DNA of 64,000 nt, taken from NCBI GenBank assembly GCA_029582165.1, contig CM055876.1, forward strand, positions 33,673,317 to 33,737,316, written 5' to 3'. The notes under the pieces were generated by a model, which saw only the letters and a list, made by a program, of their open reading frames with translations, was not told where the DNA came from and made no database searches. Made by a program: the position numbers and the translations under genes. This DNA is from Portulaca oleracea (Eukaryota; Streptophyta; Magnoliopsida; Caryophyllales; Portulacaceae). Positions 12,127 through 23,070 of this stretch are shown here, piece after piece (positions within the stretch are counted from its first letter, which is position 1; each line of letters opens with the position of its first letter).

Positions 12127-15100
12127 ATGAGCAACATAATTCCCAAAGTCGCCGTCATAGGCAGCGGAAGTATGACGCAATCTCCTTCTCTATATTTTAA
12201 TGTCTTTAATTTTGAAATTGATTGCGTGATTTTGTCTGTTTGATCATTAAAATGATGAACAATGAGTTTCGTTCCAGGATTTTCGCAATTGATTATTCAT
12301 TGATTTTGTTTGTTTGATCATTCAAATGATGAACAATGAGTTTCATTCTAGGGTTTCCGCAATTGATTATTCATTCGAATCTAACTGGATTTCTTTTGGT
12401 GATGAATCCAGTTTCTGGGGCAGTCTGTGCGTCAAAGCTGGCGAAAAATGGGGTTTCTGTCACCGTATTCGATCGGGCTAGAGGTCCAGGTGGACGAATG
12501 TCTCAGCGTAGGTATACATTTCTTGATTTTTTTGATTTTTTGATTTATTCTTCTTCGTTTACTTTATTATAATATAGAAATTAGAAAATCAGGCAACAGT
12601 GCATTTGCTTTTGACATTCAGGTGGAAAGTTTTTGAAAGGAAATTGGGAATCTGATGATTTCACACTTCAAGTGGGTTGATTTGTTTAATCAATTTGATC
12701 AGTCCTTGTTGAACTTTTGATTTCACATTGTGGTGGTCAAGGAACAATATCTTGTTAATCATTGTTTATTGCCCAAGTTGGATCTGGTTTGTGGATTTTG
12801 TTCCTATTATTTACTTATTTAATTTGTTTGAATGACTTTGACTATGTTTTGAATGCTTCAGCCATCTTATATATATGGAAATTTCTTATCTTTGTAGTGG
12901 GAAGCATGATTTTTCATATGCTGGTTTAGCCCAAATTTTGCTCATCATTCTTCTTGTATGGAGTAGGTTTAGGGTTAGATGAATTCCTGTTTTGCCCCAT
13001 TTCTTGCGATCAATTTGTCAATGCCATCTCCCCTTACAAAAAGCTGTCACTTATTTATTTATGGAGTTGTTTGGGGGGGGGGGGGGGATTCGTTCTCATA
13101 GTCAATCTCGAGCTAAGGTTAGATTGAAATACTAGACTAAGGTACATTGAACACTTCTTAGTTCTTATAGTCTAACAATAATAGTCTCTTTGCTATTGAA
13201 GTGTAAATCATACCAGTCTAACATCCTTGGACCTTTAGAATATCTTTCCTATGAAGGATTCTAGTCTAGTCAAAGCTCGATTACTGGCATTACCTTGGGG
13301 TCAAATGAACTAGCTTTTTCTAGAAATTATCTTGATTAAAAAAGAACAAGGGGGCCTAGAAGAGTGGAAGGTTAATGAAGACAAATAGAATCTCCACCTA
13401 TCCAAAGAAAAAAAAAGTATAAAGAGAAGTCTACACATTGGGCATCCTAACTTAATTTGTAAAAGTTAAAGGGTGAAGTTTATTTGGGAATTGAGAGAAT
13501 ACATACTGTGATGATGTTAGGAATTCCACGTGTGAGTTGGTGTCCCACATTGGTAGAAAAACAGTGAAGTGAAGAGTTTATATATGAGTTTTGGGTCCAT
13601 GACCCATCAACTTAGGCTTTTGGGTTAAATTGATGTTCAACGCATATGTAACCTCCATTTCTCCAACTCCTCAGGGCCGCCCAACCGATGCCACAATCAA
13701 AGTTTTGTTAAATATGGTTGTGTTACTGCGACTTCTTAATTCCTGACTACCTTGCTTACATAGTATTACAGTTCCCTTGACCATAGGCAGGACAAATGAA
13801 TGTAGTTCAACTTCGATCAATAGTTCAACTCTTGATCTAACTTGGTTAGTATAGTTTCAAGATAGTACTGCTAAATATGGAGGAGTTTTAGTCTTATTGG
13901 AGGTTAATACTCCAAGCTTAAGTGTCTATTGTTGGACCCTGCTATGCCAGGTTACCATGAAGAGTCCAAAGCTGTAGAATATTGGATAGCATGATATACT
14001 TCTTGGATGATGACATTGATCTGAGATCAATCTTTACTGGTCTGTGTGGCCATGTGCCCCTCTTTAGAGAAAGATGAATTTTTAATGAGTTTAGGTATAA
14101 ACTAATATTTATTTTTACTTTGAATGAAGTTAGATTTGGACAGAGTTTATAGGTAGAGTTTCACAGATTGTTATGCAATGAGGACCTAAACTCATAAACT
14201 AAGTAAAGAGAGCGATTTGTTGTGCGAAGGGTGAATTTTGTAAACGGAGTAACCCAATGGGTGTTAAGGTATTACTTGATATCCCAAATCATGCCAATAT
14301 TATGGAATGTCAAGGGAAAGAAATAATGATGAAATATACCATCCTTTTTAACTGATGCAGAGACTAATGGAATGGGATCATTTAAAGAATTAAGACCCCC
14401 CTCCCCTTTAAGTAGGCCAGCAGAAAGAAAAATATGCCCTCTATGTTAGCATTTTTCTGTTCTTTTATATTTCAACCTCAACAATCGTATGGATTTTTTG
14501 TCTATTAAGTGATGCGAGGTCCTCAAATCAACTAGTGAGACATTAAGGTGGTTGAACCAACATAAAGTAATTATTTCACTATTGTAGTAGTTAAATTCAT
14601 ATAAGAAAACTTGTACATATGCTGAACTTGTGTTCTTCATTGCTGTTTTTGATATGGTTGTTCCGAATCATCTTTGTACATGGATAGGGAAACCACTGAA
14701 GATGGGAAAGAATTGGGCTTTGATCATGGTGCTCCATATTTCACAGCGACAAACCCTGATGTTTTGGACATAGTTCTTGAGTGGGAGTCAAGAGGGCTGG
14801 TTGCGGAATGGAAAGAGAAATTTGGAACTTTTGATTTCGCCTCTAAGACATTTACTGATTCTGAAAAGGTCATCAGTAGTTTAACCTTTGTGCTTTTCTG
14901 AAATTTTAAGCAGAATCCTCTTCAGTGTTTTTTGTTCAGTAATGTGAGTGGTTGGAGTAATCTTGTCCCATTTCATTAATGAATTATTGTTGCTCTTGTA
15001 AATTGTAATTGGAAAATGGAAAAAAGGAGGGCATAGTCTTTCAGGGAAGTTGGTAAAAGCTGTTACACCAGATAGGCTTCAGAAGGAACTGAAAAGTTTC

Positions 15101-18026
15101 TTGCTGTCTAACTTTACTTGGGTGAAAGAATCAACTTTTGGAATATTAAAGACTTCCTTTTGTCCTCCACTTGTCTCTGTAGCTCTGTTTTTGCGTTTTT
15201 GTTGGTAGACAGGCGCGTAGTTGAATGAGTGTGGTTTGTGGTGATAGTAGTTTGAATTTGTGGGAATATTGTTGATGTGGGCTTCAGGGCATATTTGTAT
15301 TTTTAATATCTGCCCTCGTCTGTAAGTGGGCGACATCCCCTTGGTATCCTTGCAATACATTTTTTGGTTGCTTCTCAAACGGGGAAAAAAAGGTGAGTTA
15401 GGTGTTTGATTTACTAGGCTTCCTGTGTATACTTGATCAGTTTCCCTGTATATAAACAACAAAAATCCCCAATTAGTCCCGCTAAATCCTCTCACTAATA
15501 AATCAGTTTTTGATCCATTATTTCTTTTAAAAAAATGATTCAGGATTTATCCAGCAGGAAGTATGTAGGAGTTCCAGGCATGAATTCTATTTGCAAAGCA
15601 CTGTTTGGTGAAACTGGTAGTAGTCTTTTCTTGTTAGATACAGTAACTCAACATGGTCTTTGTTTTTCTACTCAGTGCTAGCTGCTAGATATTGTTTTTT
15701 CAGGAGTAGATTGTAAGTTTGGTGATGGTATTGCCAAGTTGGAATGGACGGGTGAGAATTCCTGGTCACTGAGCAGTTTAAAAGGGCAGTTTTTGGGTAA
15801 TTTTGATGGTGTAGTAGCAACAGACAAGCTTATGGCTTCTCCTGGGTTCTTGTATTTGACTGAGCACCCTCCTCCTATAGGTACGAAGGCTGCTTATGTG
15901 CATTGTATTTTCCCCTCCATTTTATCAGTTATTAGTCTATGATTGCCTCTGCGCTTAATAATGCACTCTTGTTTGCCTCTTTTCTAATATGATCCTTACA
16001 TCTGAAAATGGTTGCAGCAGTAAGTTAAAGATGTTAAGTAACTATGAACATGTTTGTATGTGAGAACCTATTTTTAGCCAGCGAGAAACTTATGTTAGAA
16101 AATATGAACTTGTTTGTAAATATGAAAATCTTTAAAGGCAATACCAAGACTGGATTAGATTGGATTGGTAGGGATCCATCACTAAAAGTGTTGCAATCCT
16201 TTGGGTTGGATTGGTAGGGGTCACACTTCACTGAAAAAAAGATAAATTAAATTACATGCAAAGTGACTCTTTGGCCTGTGTTTGATCAACCAAAGTGCAC
16301 GACTTGACATATTGTAACTTGTTTTGGCCCGTGTTTCATCAACCAAACAGATTGAAAACCTTGCATCTCGTTCATACTTTCCATTCAGTCATTCCGCTTC
16401 AGCTGGCTTAGTGATTATATCCGTTATATCACTGCAAACAGATATGAATGTAGCGCCAAAGCTGGCATCAAGGATGCAAGACATCCCTTCCAGGTCCTGT
16501 TTTGCTCTCATGATGGCATTCAGTGAACCTCTGCATTCTGTGAGAAATCTATGTACATTGAATTGCATCTTTTTTCTTTCTTGAACTTGTATGTCTAGAT
16601 AGTTACCATTTTGCTTTTTTTCCTCCACCCCCCCCCCCCCAAAAAAAAAAATAATCTAGTGCCTGATTATATCACCCTGTCATGTTACATTTTTTGGGAC
16701 AATTTTGAGCTCAGGTTCCTCTGAAAGGATTCACATTTGCCAACTCTGAAATTTTGAGCTCTGCCTTTTGTGACAGTAGTAAACCTGGTCGTTCATCAGC
16801 GAGGTCAGTAGTCCTTCCGAAAGTTAGATAATTGCAATTCGTATGTGCTTATTTATTATGTCTATCAATTGTCATTCCTCACTTCAACTATTGAAGGAAT
16901 TTCCTGGTGCTTTGATCCATAGTGAATGCTGGGTCTTGCACTCAACTGCAGAATACGCAAAGACGGTGATTGATGAGAGTGACTCTGGGCTTAAAAAGGT
17001 GTCAGATGTGACTCTGCAAAGAGTCTCTGAAGATCTCTTGCAGGAATTTCGAAGGACAGGACTCTGCACTTCTCAGCCTCATTTCCTGAAAGCTCATCGA
17101 TGGTCAGTATCAAAATGGAACCCTTTTAATAAGTTTTGTAACTGCTTTTGGATCTTAATGCATGCACGTAAATTGGATAGCCGAAAATGATTTATTTTTG
17201 CAACTTAGATTGTAATGGAACAAAACGCTTCTGAAGGTAGTAAGTAGTGACCAATTTAGAAATTTTTAGACTAGTTGGAAACAGCGTCTTTGAATTTTTC
17301 AATTCAGAGGGTAAGACTGCTATCGGATACTCCTAAACTTACACATACTTCATTGAACTATGCAACCATTATTTATGCAAATTATACCATATACCGTACA
17401 GGACTTAACTATATCCTCCACGTCCAAATAAAATAACTCAAATTTCCATATGATGAATTTTTTGTAACAAATTGATAAATCTAAATATATCGATGAATTT
17501 TGTAGTAATATTGATAAATTTACAATAAATATTGATGAATTTCTTTTCAAAATTAATTCTTTGAGGACCTAGGTAGGTACTCGATCCAAGGAGAGTACCA
17601 TATAACCATATTGCATTATTAGCCCCTTCAACTATTAGCTTAAGTTTTTAATTGAGATGGTTCCTGACTTCATGTGTGAGAGGTCTCAAGTTAAACTTAG
17701 TAGCACCCATATTTGGTGTTTGCTGCATCCACTTCTTAAGCTCAAAGAAGCGCCCATCATCATATCCTTCAACTATTACTTTGAACTTCTGGTTGAGATG
17801 GTTCTACACGTACTGTGACTGCTTCAAGGAATTTCTTTTGCTCTGATTTTGCAGGGGCAGTGCGTTTCCGGCAGTAAGTATAGCCCTGGATGACAAGTGC
17901 CTGTGGGACTCGGACAAACGATTAGTAGGTTGTGGAGATTTTTGTGTGAGTCCCAATGTTGAAGGTGCTATTCTTAGTGGCTTAGCTGCTTCCTCAAAGT
18001 TGCTAGAGTTCTTCAGCAACAAATAG
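12127..18026 (+). CDS. Renalase-like FAD/NAD(P)-binding oxidoreductase, 370 aa
   Basis: Nine exons: 12127-12169, 12412-12511, 14688-14868, 15544-15616, 15704-15880, 16442-16539, 16715-16803, 16923-17102 and 17855-18026. All are GT-AG with matching phase, giving 370 residues and a stop. The N-terminus carries a Rossmann dinucleotide site: VAVIGSGISGA (GxGxxG at 12-17), an acidic residue at the end of strand 2 (VFD, D35) and RGPGGRM (38-44). Then come FDHGAPYF, VGVPGMNSICKAL, FDGVVATDK, HSTAEYAK and TSQPHFLKAHRW, as in plant amine-oxidase/renalase-like proteins of the At1g56000/At3g04650 group. The C-terminal GLAASSKLLEFF block is the usual FAD-contacting helix. There is no long N-terminal extension, so I predict a cytosolic protein. 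The substrate is unknown; plant members have no settled reaction. The apparent ATG-initiated frame at 12336 is only exon 2 read back into the intron. Confidence 0.92.
12228..12375 (+). repeat. Tandem duplication (74-bp period) in intron 1 of the oxidoreductase gene
   Basis: Two head-to-tail copies, 12228-12301 and 12302-12375, differ at only a few bases (both contain TTTGATCATT, ATGATGAACAATGAG and CGCAATTGATTATTCATT). The second copy ends about 35 bp before the exon 2 acceptor. Confidence 0.85.
13523..13650 (+). repeat. Dispersed repeat, LTR/TRIM-like, forward copy
   Basis: Contains TCCACGTGTGAGTTGGTGTC, CCACATTGGTAGAAAAA, GAGTTTATATATGAG and CATGACCCATCAACTTAG. Words such as TCCCACATTGG are typical of the LTRs of small plant retroelements. 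A diverged inverted copy lies at 18105-18262. I could not fix the termini. Confidence 0.5.
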
Positions 18027-18104
18027 AAGAGGGCCCTTACATTTTGCTGGTTGAAGCTCAAATTAGCCCGTTGTAACTGTTGATTTGATTACTATGTGTC
18101 GGGT

Positions 18105-18262
18105 CTCACAAGGCCTCGATGCGATAGAGTTTACATATGAGTTGAACTCGACTCTGACCCAACAGTCTAAACTAATGGGTTATAGATTCAACTCATATAT
18201 AAACTCGTCATTTCACCATTTTTCTATCAATGTAGGAGCCTAATTCACATGTGGAAGTCCCG
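18105..18262 (-). repeat. Dispersed repeat, LTR/TRIM-like, inverted copy
   Basis: The reverse complement aligns with 13523-13650 (CTTCCACATGTGAATTAGG, CTACATTGATAGAAAAA, GAGTTTATATATGAGTTGAA). It lies just downstream of the oxidoreductase stop codon, so the two inverted copies bracket exons 3-9. Confidence 0.5.
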
Positions 18263-18432
18263 ACACTCGGCATCTTCTAGTTGTGTGATTGTCATGGCCC
18301 CGGCTTTCAATTTTTCATATCGACACTTTTGTATTGATGTTTTTGAGTGTAACTTATTGATATTTGTTTTATTTCATTTTAGGGGTGATTGTTTAGCTAT
18401 TTCTCGTTTTGAACTTTCTAACATTTTATAAT

Positions 18433-19461
18433 GGGAAATTGGATTCTAATAATCTGACTTTCGATTGATAATGAATATGAGTTAAGATTAAGGAGGAATG
18501 AATTTAGTCAATTTTGACTTGCCACGTTAGCCACCCTTTATCTCTCTCGTCTCTCTCTCCTCTCTCTCTCTATTGTAGATTTCCAGAATTCTGGGTTGGA
18601 GATTTTGAAACCCCATCCCTCTATCTCTCTATTCTCTCCTCCTTTTCAATTTTCAGACAAACCCCATCGATCTTCATTTTCGATTGTCGAAATTCGAGAC
18701 CCTAGCTTCAATATCCCTTCTCTAATCGAAAATCCCCAAATCGAAGCTGAGTTCTCTGTAAAATTTCTACAAAAATACCCAAAAAAGATAAAAATGGTGT
18801 TCTCCGAGAACAACAATGAAGTTGGTTCAACCTCGTATTCAATCGAAGATACCAGGTTCAAGTCATCAGTCCTCCCAATTCAAGACCTTGGCTAACATTT
18901 TCATCGCCATTGTTGGGTCTACAGTATTAGGGCAGAAAATTGTTAGCAGCAAAATTAAGTAGAGGCTGTACCAATTTCACCGCATCACCGGAGCTCGAAA
19001 CCCTAGATTCACTACCTTCTCCATCATTTACCTTCAGAAAATGAAGTAAAATGAATAAATTTCACGCATTACACGCAAAATAAAGTGCGACTTTCATAAC
19101 ATTAAGCAAAAACCTACAAATTGCGCACAAATTTGTCGGTGCGAGAATTTAGACATTGTTAAATCGGACGATGATGCGATGATGGAAGAAGAAGGTGAAG
19201 TTGCAGAGAAAAAGAGAGAGACAGAGGAGAGAGAAATAGGGAGGAAGAAGAAGAAGAGGGTTGGAATTCTGGAAATCTACAGCGGAGTGAGAGAGGAGAG
19301 AGAAAGAGAGAGGGTGGCTGAGGTGACAAGTCAAAATTGACCAAATTCATCCTCGTTAAGTTAATCTTAATCAAAGTTCATATTATTTATCACTGAATCG
19401 AAAATTCATATTATTAAGTCTTATATGGCCAAAAATTCGTATTATTAGAATTCAATTTCCC
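18433..19461. mobile_element. Mutator-like element (non-autonomous), 1029 bp, 9-bp TSD
   Basis: Starts GGGAAATTGGATTCTAATAA and ends TTAGAATTCAATTTCCC. It is flanked on both sides by the identical 9-mer TTTTATAAT (18424-18432 and 19462-19470), the target length of Mutator-like transposons. The inverted repeats extend at least 160 bp: GGTCAATTTTGACTTG, CCACCCTCTCTC, CT-rich runs and the AGATTTCCAGAATTC block near 18580 recur reversed near 19260-19345. Between the arms (about 18600-19150) is less AT-rich sequence with an open frame of 99 codons (18596-18895) of no recognised family. No transposase is present, so it would need one in trans. It could be a Pack-MULE carrying captured sequence; that is inference. 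Confidence 0.85.
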
Positions 19462-19506
19462 TTTTATAATTCGTAACAATCCAAGAAGAAACTCTTGTAT
19501 TATTAA

Positions 19507-19637
19507 GGCATCATTCTTTTATGCGTTAATGCACCCAAACGCAACGCAATATAACGTAAATTATCATCACTTTTTAACCATTTTCAACGCAACTAAACGT
19601 AACGCAACGTAAACACAACGCATAAAATAACGATGCC
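19507..19637. mobile_element. Tourist-like MITE, 131 bp
   Basis: Termini GGCATCATTCTTTTATGCG and CGCATAAAATAACGATGCC are inverted repeats, flanked by TAA on both sides (PIF/Harbinger-type target). The interior repeats ACGCAACG words. It lies 200 bp beyond the 3' end of the downstream PsbR gene. Confidence 0.75.
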
Positions 19638-19834
19638 TAAGTTGTCAATAAATTAAAAATGAAAAGAAGGGAGTATATTAGACGAGTTTAAACTTGGTTT
19701 CATTTCGCCAAACTCGATACAGAACTAGACAAAGGCAGATGCAATACGGCATTATGTTTACAATTGGTACTTTTGTTAGTTTTGTACACTAAAACTTCAT
19801 CAAGCACGTTGAAATTTGAATCGTACAGAAGATA

Positions 19835-21369
19835 TTATGGTGCCAAAGCACTTGTGTTGTAGACAAGTAAAGCACCTCCTGCTAGGATGCCAACTAGGGT
19901 AACTGCCCACAGCAAAAGTCCAGTTTTACCTACAAATTTCACAGCACATAATATTATTCAACTATTACATTTGACATGTAAAGAAACAAAGAAAGTAGAA
20001 GTATTGGACCAACTTTTGTTACTTATAAAAACTGTTAATTTCTGTAGAAGTGAAGTTTGAGCTATCTTATCTATATATATTTACCTCCCATATAGACATC
20101 GCCGCTGGGAGACCACTCCTCTGGGTTGTAAATAGGGCTGCAATGTCCATAGCAAAGAAGTAAGGCACGTATCATTACCAATAACAATTAGATGAACTCT
20201 TAATTTGACGAAGATGTTACGATAACTAATAAATTATAAAATATAACTAGTAATTTATTTAGAGAAGACTTTTATTTAAGTTATTTTAGAATATTATTGA
20301 TCACCTTTATATTTATAAATATTTATCACAAAAATACACCTACATATTATAGTTATTTATGGTGAAACAATCTACCTGTACCCATCAACATTGGCACCAT
20401 ATTTGCTCACAAATTGGTAAACACCTTTGCCCTGCAAGCATTTGATGCATGGCATTAATGGTAAGCATATATTTTATTATTTAATTTGGCAACACAAAGT
20501 CTTTATGAATTTGCAAATTTACCTTGGCTGGTCTTCCGGATGCATCAAGTCCATTTGGCAAGTTCAAACCTCCATTAATACCTAAGTTAGAAATTACATG
20601 TCAAACTGGTCAACATTTGAATTTGCAAAAAAAATTGCCAGCTTCTAGTACAACGTCATCTTATCAAAGCAATATATGTTATGTGCACTCAAACTTATAC
20701 TTCTATATATTTATAATCGTAAATAATCATACTATTTGAAACATAAATTTCGAGAGCACATAATAATTTCTTAGCCTGTCATGTTGTTTTATTATTCAAA
20801 TTATTATATTCAAAATATTGTGAGCCTTTTAAGATTAGTCTCTTCACCTAAACACAAAGAAAAAAACCGCTTGCATTTCGATCTCTTAATGATATAACTT
20901 TTAAATATAAAATAACATTAGATATATAGCGACAAGAAAACCAAAGCCAATACTCCAATATCCAACCTATATGATATATGAAAGGGTGAGATTTTGAAAA
21001 TGATTACAATTGATCTAAGATTTTAAAATCATTCGCTACGTACTTATTATTTTATATCATATAAAGATAAGCAAAGAAAATTTGAAGTATTTTACTTTTG
21101 ACCATTTACAATCTAAGTTAAAAAAAAAAGTAGCTATCAATATTATAAACATATATATATGAAGATATATATAGATGTAAGTAATATTAATTACCATAGG
21201 GATTATCAGTCTTGATCTTCTTTCCAGTACCAGCATGAACCCAGAAAGATTTGGAAGGTCTTGCTAGTGATGGCAAACCTTTAACTCTTGCCTTCTCAAT
21301 ACTCAATGAAGAAGAAGAAGAAGTTGGTTTCAAGCTCAATGAAGTGCTCATCATCACTGAGGCTGCCAT
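19835..21369 (-). CDS. PSBR: Photosystem II 10 kDa polypeptide PsbR, copy A, 145 aa
   Basis: Extrinsic/one-span subunit of photosystem II that stabilises PsbP and PsbQ binding at the lumenal oxygen-evolving side. Exons (minus): 21369-21195, 20581-20523, 20431-20376, 20137-20085 and 19929-19835; phases match and encode 145 residues. Features: serine-rich chloroplast transit peptide beginning MAASVMM (about 45 residues), mature start near [33 protein letters not shown], and one hydrophobic C-terminal span ([20 protein letters not shown]) ending NTSALAP. Oddities against copy B and the usual family: DNPYG instead of DKPYG, VSKYG instead of a charged residue before KYG, and a diverged exon 2 ([17 protein letters not shown]). 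The start is the MAAS methionine; an upstream in-frame Met exists (MIRSDQ) but would break the transit peptide pattern. Copy B lies 1.7 kb upstream in the same orientation. Confidence 0.93.
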
Positions 21370-22459
21370 CTGATCTGATCTGATCAACCTTAATTATTTA
21401 CTGATCAAATCAAACTGCACTAATTAACAACTTCCTACTTCTCTAAACACTCTCTCTTTTTTGCTAATTAGGGCTTCTTCTTTTGTGCTGGATGGAGCTA
21501 ATCATGCATGCACATCCCCATTTATAATATGATCATGGTGTTTTCTAGAGTTATGTAGAGTTTTTTCATGATAATTAACATGTCACATCATAACTCATAC
21601 AATTGGGACTCAATCATAGTCAAACTTTTGTGTTATATGTACTTATTTTAAACTCTGGAAACCTCTATCCATTGGACATTTTTAATTTAACTCTACTTTT
21701 CAAAATTGATATTTTCATATATATCCCTTGTAAGCTTGTTTTGGAGGTACTTATGGGAGCCGAGATTGAGGATCTAGTTGTTCTTCTTAAGTGAATAAGA
21801 AGTGAAGTGGTTCGGAAGCTTAAGTGAAGAGAATCTTAGGTCCGATGACGTAACTCTATTTGGAAGGGTGAACATTGACTAAATGCTCGTGTATAATCTT
21901 CTTTTATTTTCTCATTTACATTTTGTTTTTATACCTTATCCTTGGCTATGCCAAGAACCTAGACTGACTTGTATGTTAAATTTTATAGCCTTAACTTAAT
22001 TTTAGCCAACCACCTCAATCAACCCCCTTTTAGGGTTCTTTCACTTATTATTTAATCTATGGTTGTAATTATTTGATCATTTTTTTTGGATGTACACGTG
22101 AAAGGAGCGGAAAAAAAAGAAAAAAACACCAAAATGTATTAATGGTTGCTTGAGAATTAATGTTGCCTGGTAATCAACTATTAGAATTTAATGTTGTCTA
22201 GAGAAAAACACATGGTTGTAAATGTTGAATGAGAATTGATGTTTATTTAGATTGTACTTTGATGTTCATTTTATTACAATTTGACGTTCATTTGGGTTTG
22301 TACTTAATTGGGATCAATTTAATAATCCGGACAGAAATCCTATAACCGTACATATTTCTTTCTGGGTCGGACTAAACCAGATTTTCAGGTCGGACATTTC
22401 TTTGATAGCCCTCCGCATGACAGCATGCATGAGTCGTACTTTTATAGGATTAAAAAATA
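21370..22459. other. Promoter side of PsbR copy A
   Basis: On the minus strand a TATAAA (complement of 21521-21526) sits about 150 bp before the ATG. A single CACGTG is at 22095-22100, over 700 bp away. Between 22280 and 22400 is a GTCGGAC-rich patch of the dispersed CCGACCCGA-type repeat. No gene is seen. Confidence 0.45.
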
Positions 22460-22743
22460 CTCCCTCCTTCCCATATTATCTGTCACTTTAACTAAATTTC
22501 TTTTTTCCCATAATATCTGTCACTTTATAATTCCAATGACACATTAATTACTAATTTATCAAATTAAGCGTATTAATTACATCTTTTTCTTCAATTTTTC
22601 TTTTTTATTCACCTTTTTCCTTTTTTTATTCACCATTTTATTCAAGTTTTATACATTTCCAATAAGCTAAATTAATGTAGATGGAAGTTTTCTTGGTTTT
22701 TGAAATTATGTCTAGAGTGACAATTAAAATGGGAAGGAGGGAG
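22460..22743. mobile_element. Stowaway-like MITE, 284 bp
   Basis: Starts CTCCCTCCTTCCCATATTAT and ends AATGGGAAGGAGGGAG, with TA on each side (22458-22459 and 22744-22745). Classic Stowaway (Tc1/mariner) ends. It lies between the two PsbR genes. Confidence 0.85.
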
Positions 22744-23070
22744 TATTTCGAATCGCTTATTAGATAATAAGATGAGGGTTTTTTTTTGGTTTGGGGGGGG
22801 GGGGTGGAATTAAGATAAAATAGGAGCTGTGTTTATATGAGAATACTTGGTTTCTAATTGATAAAGGAAGGTAATTTGAAGATTATACAAGCATAAGAAA
22901 GCAAGTGCAAACTCAAAATATAGTATTACATACAGCTGGATTTGGAGTAGACAAGTATTTTGACAACATGTAGCTCATTTGCACATAAATTAAGATGGTT
23001 CTAACATATCAAAGATTAATTATGATTTCAAACACATCATATCATATCATAAAAACTAGATTTGTTTAAT

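Noticed and set aside
12336..12572. Apparent 78-codon gene MSFILGFP...
   Set aside because: It is exon 2 of the oxidoreductase read back into intron 1 and on into intron 2; the true N-terminus is the exon at 12127.
16389..17069. Minus-strand frames of 79 and 61 codons
   Set aside because: Antisense shadows of oxidoreductase exons 6 and 8.
18596..18895. 99-codon frame as a host gene
   Set aside because: Entirely inside a transposable element with 9-bp target duplication; kept only as possible captured sequence.
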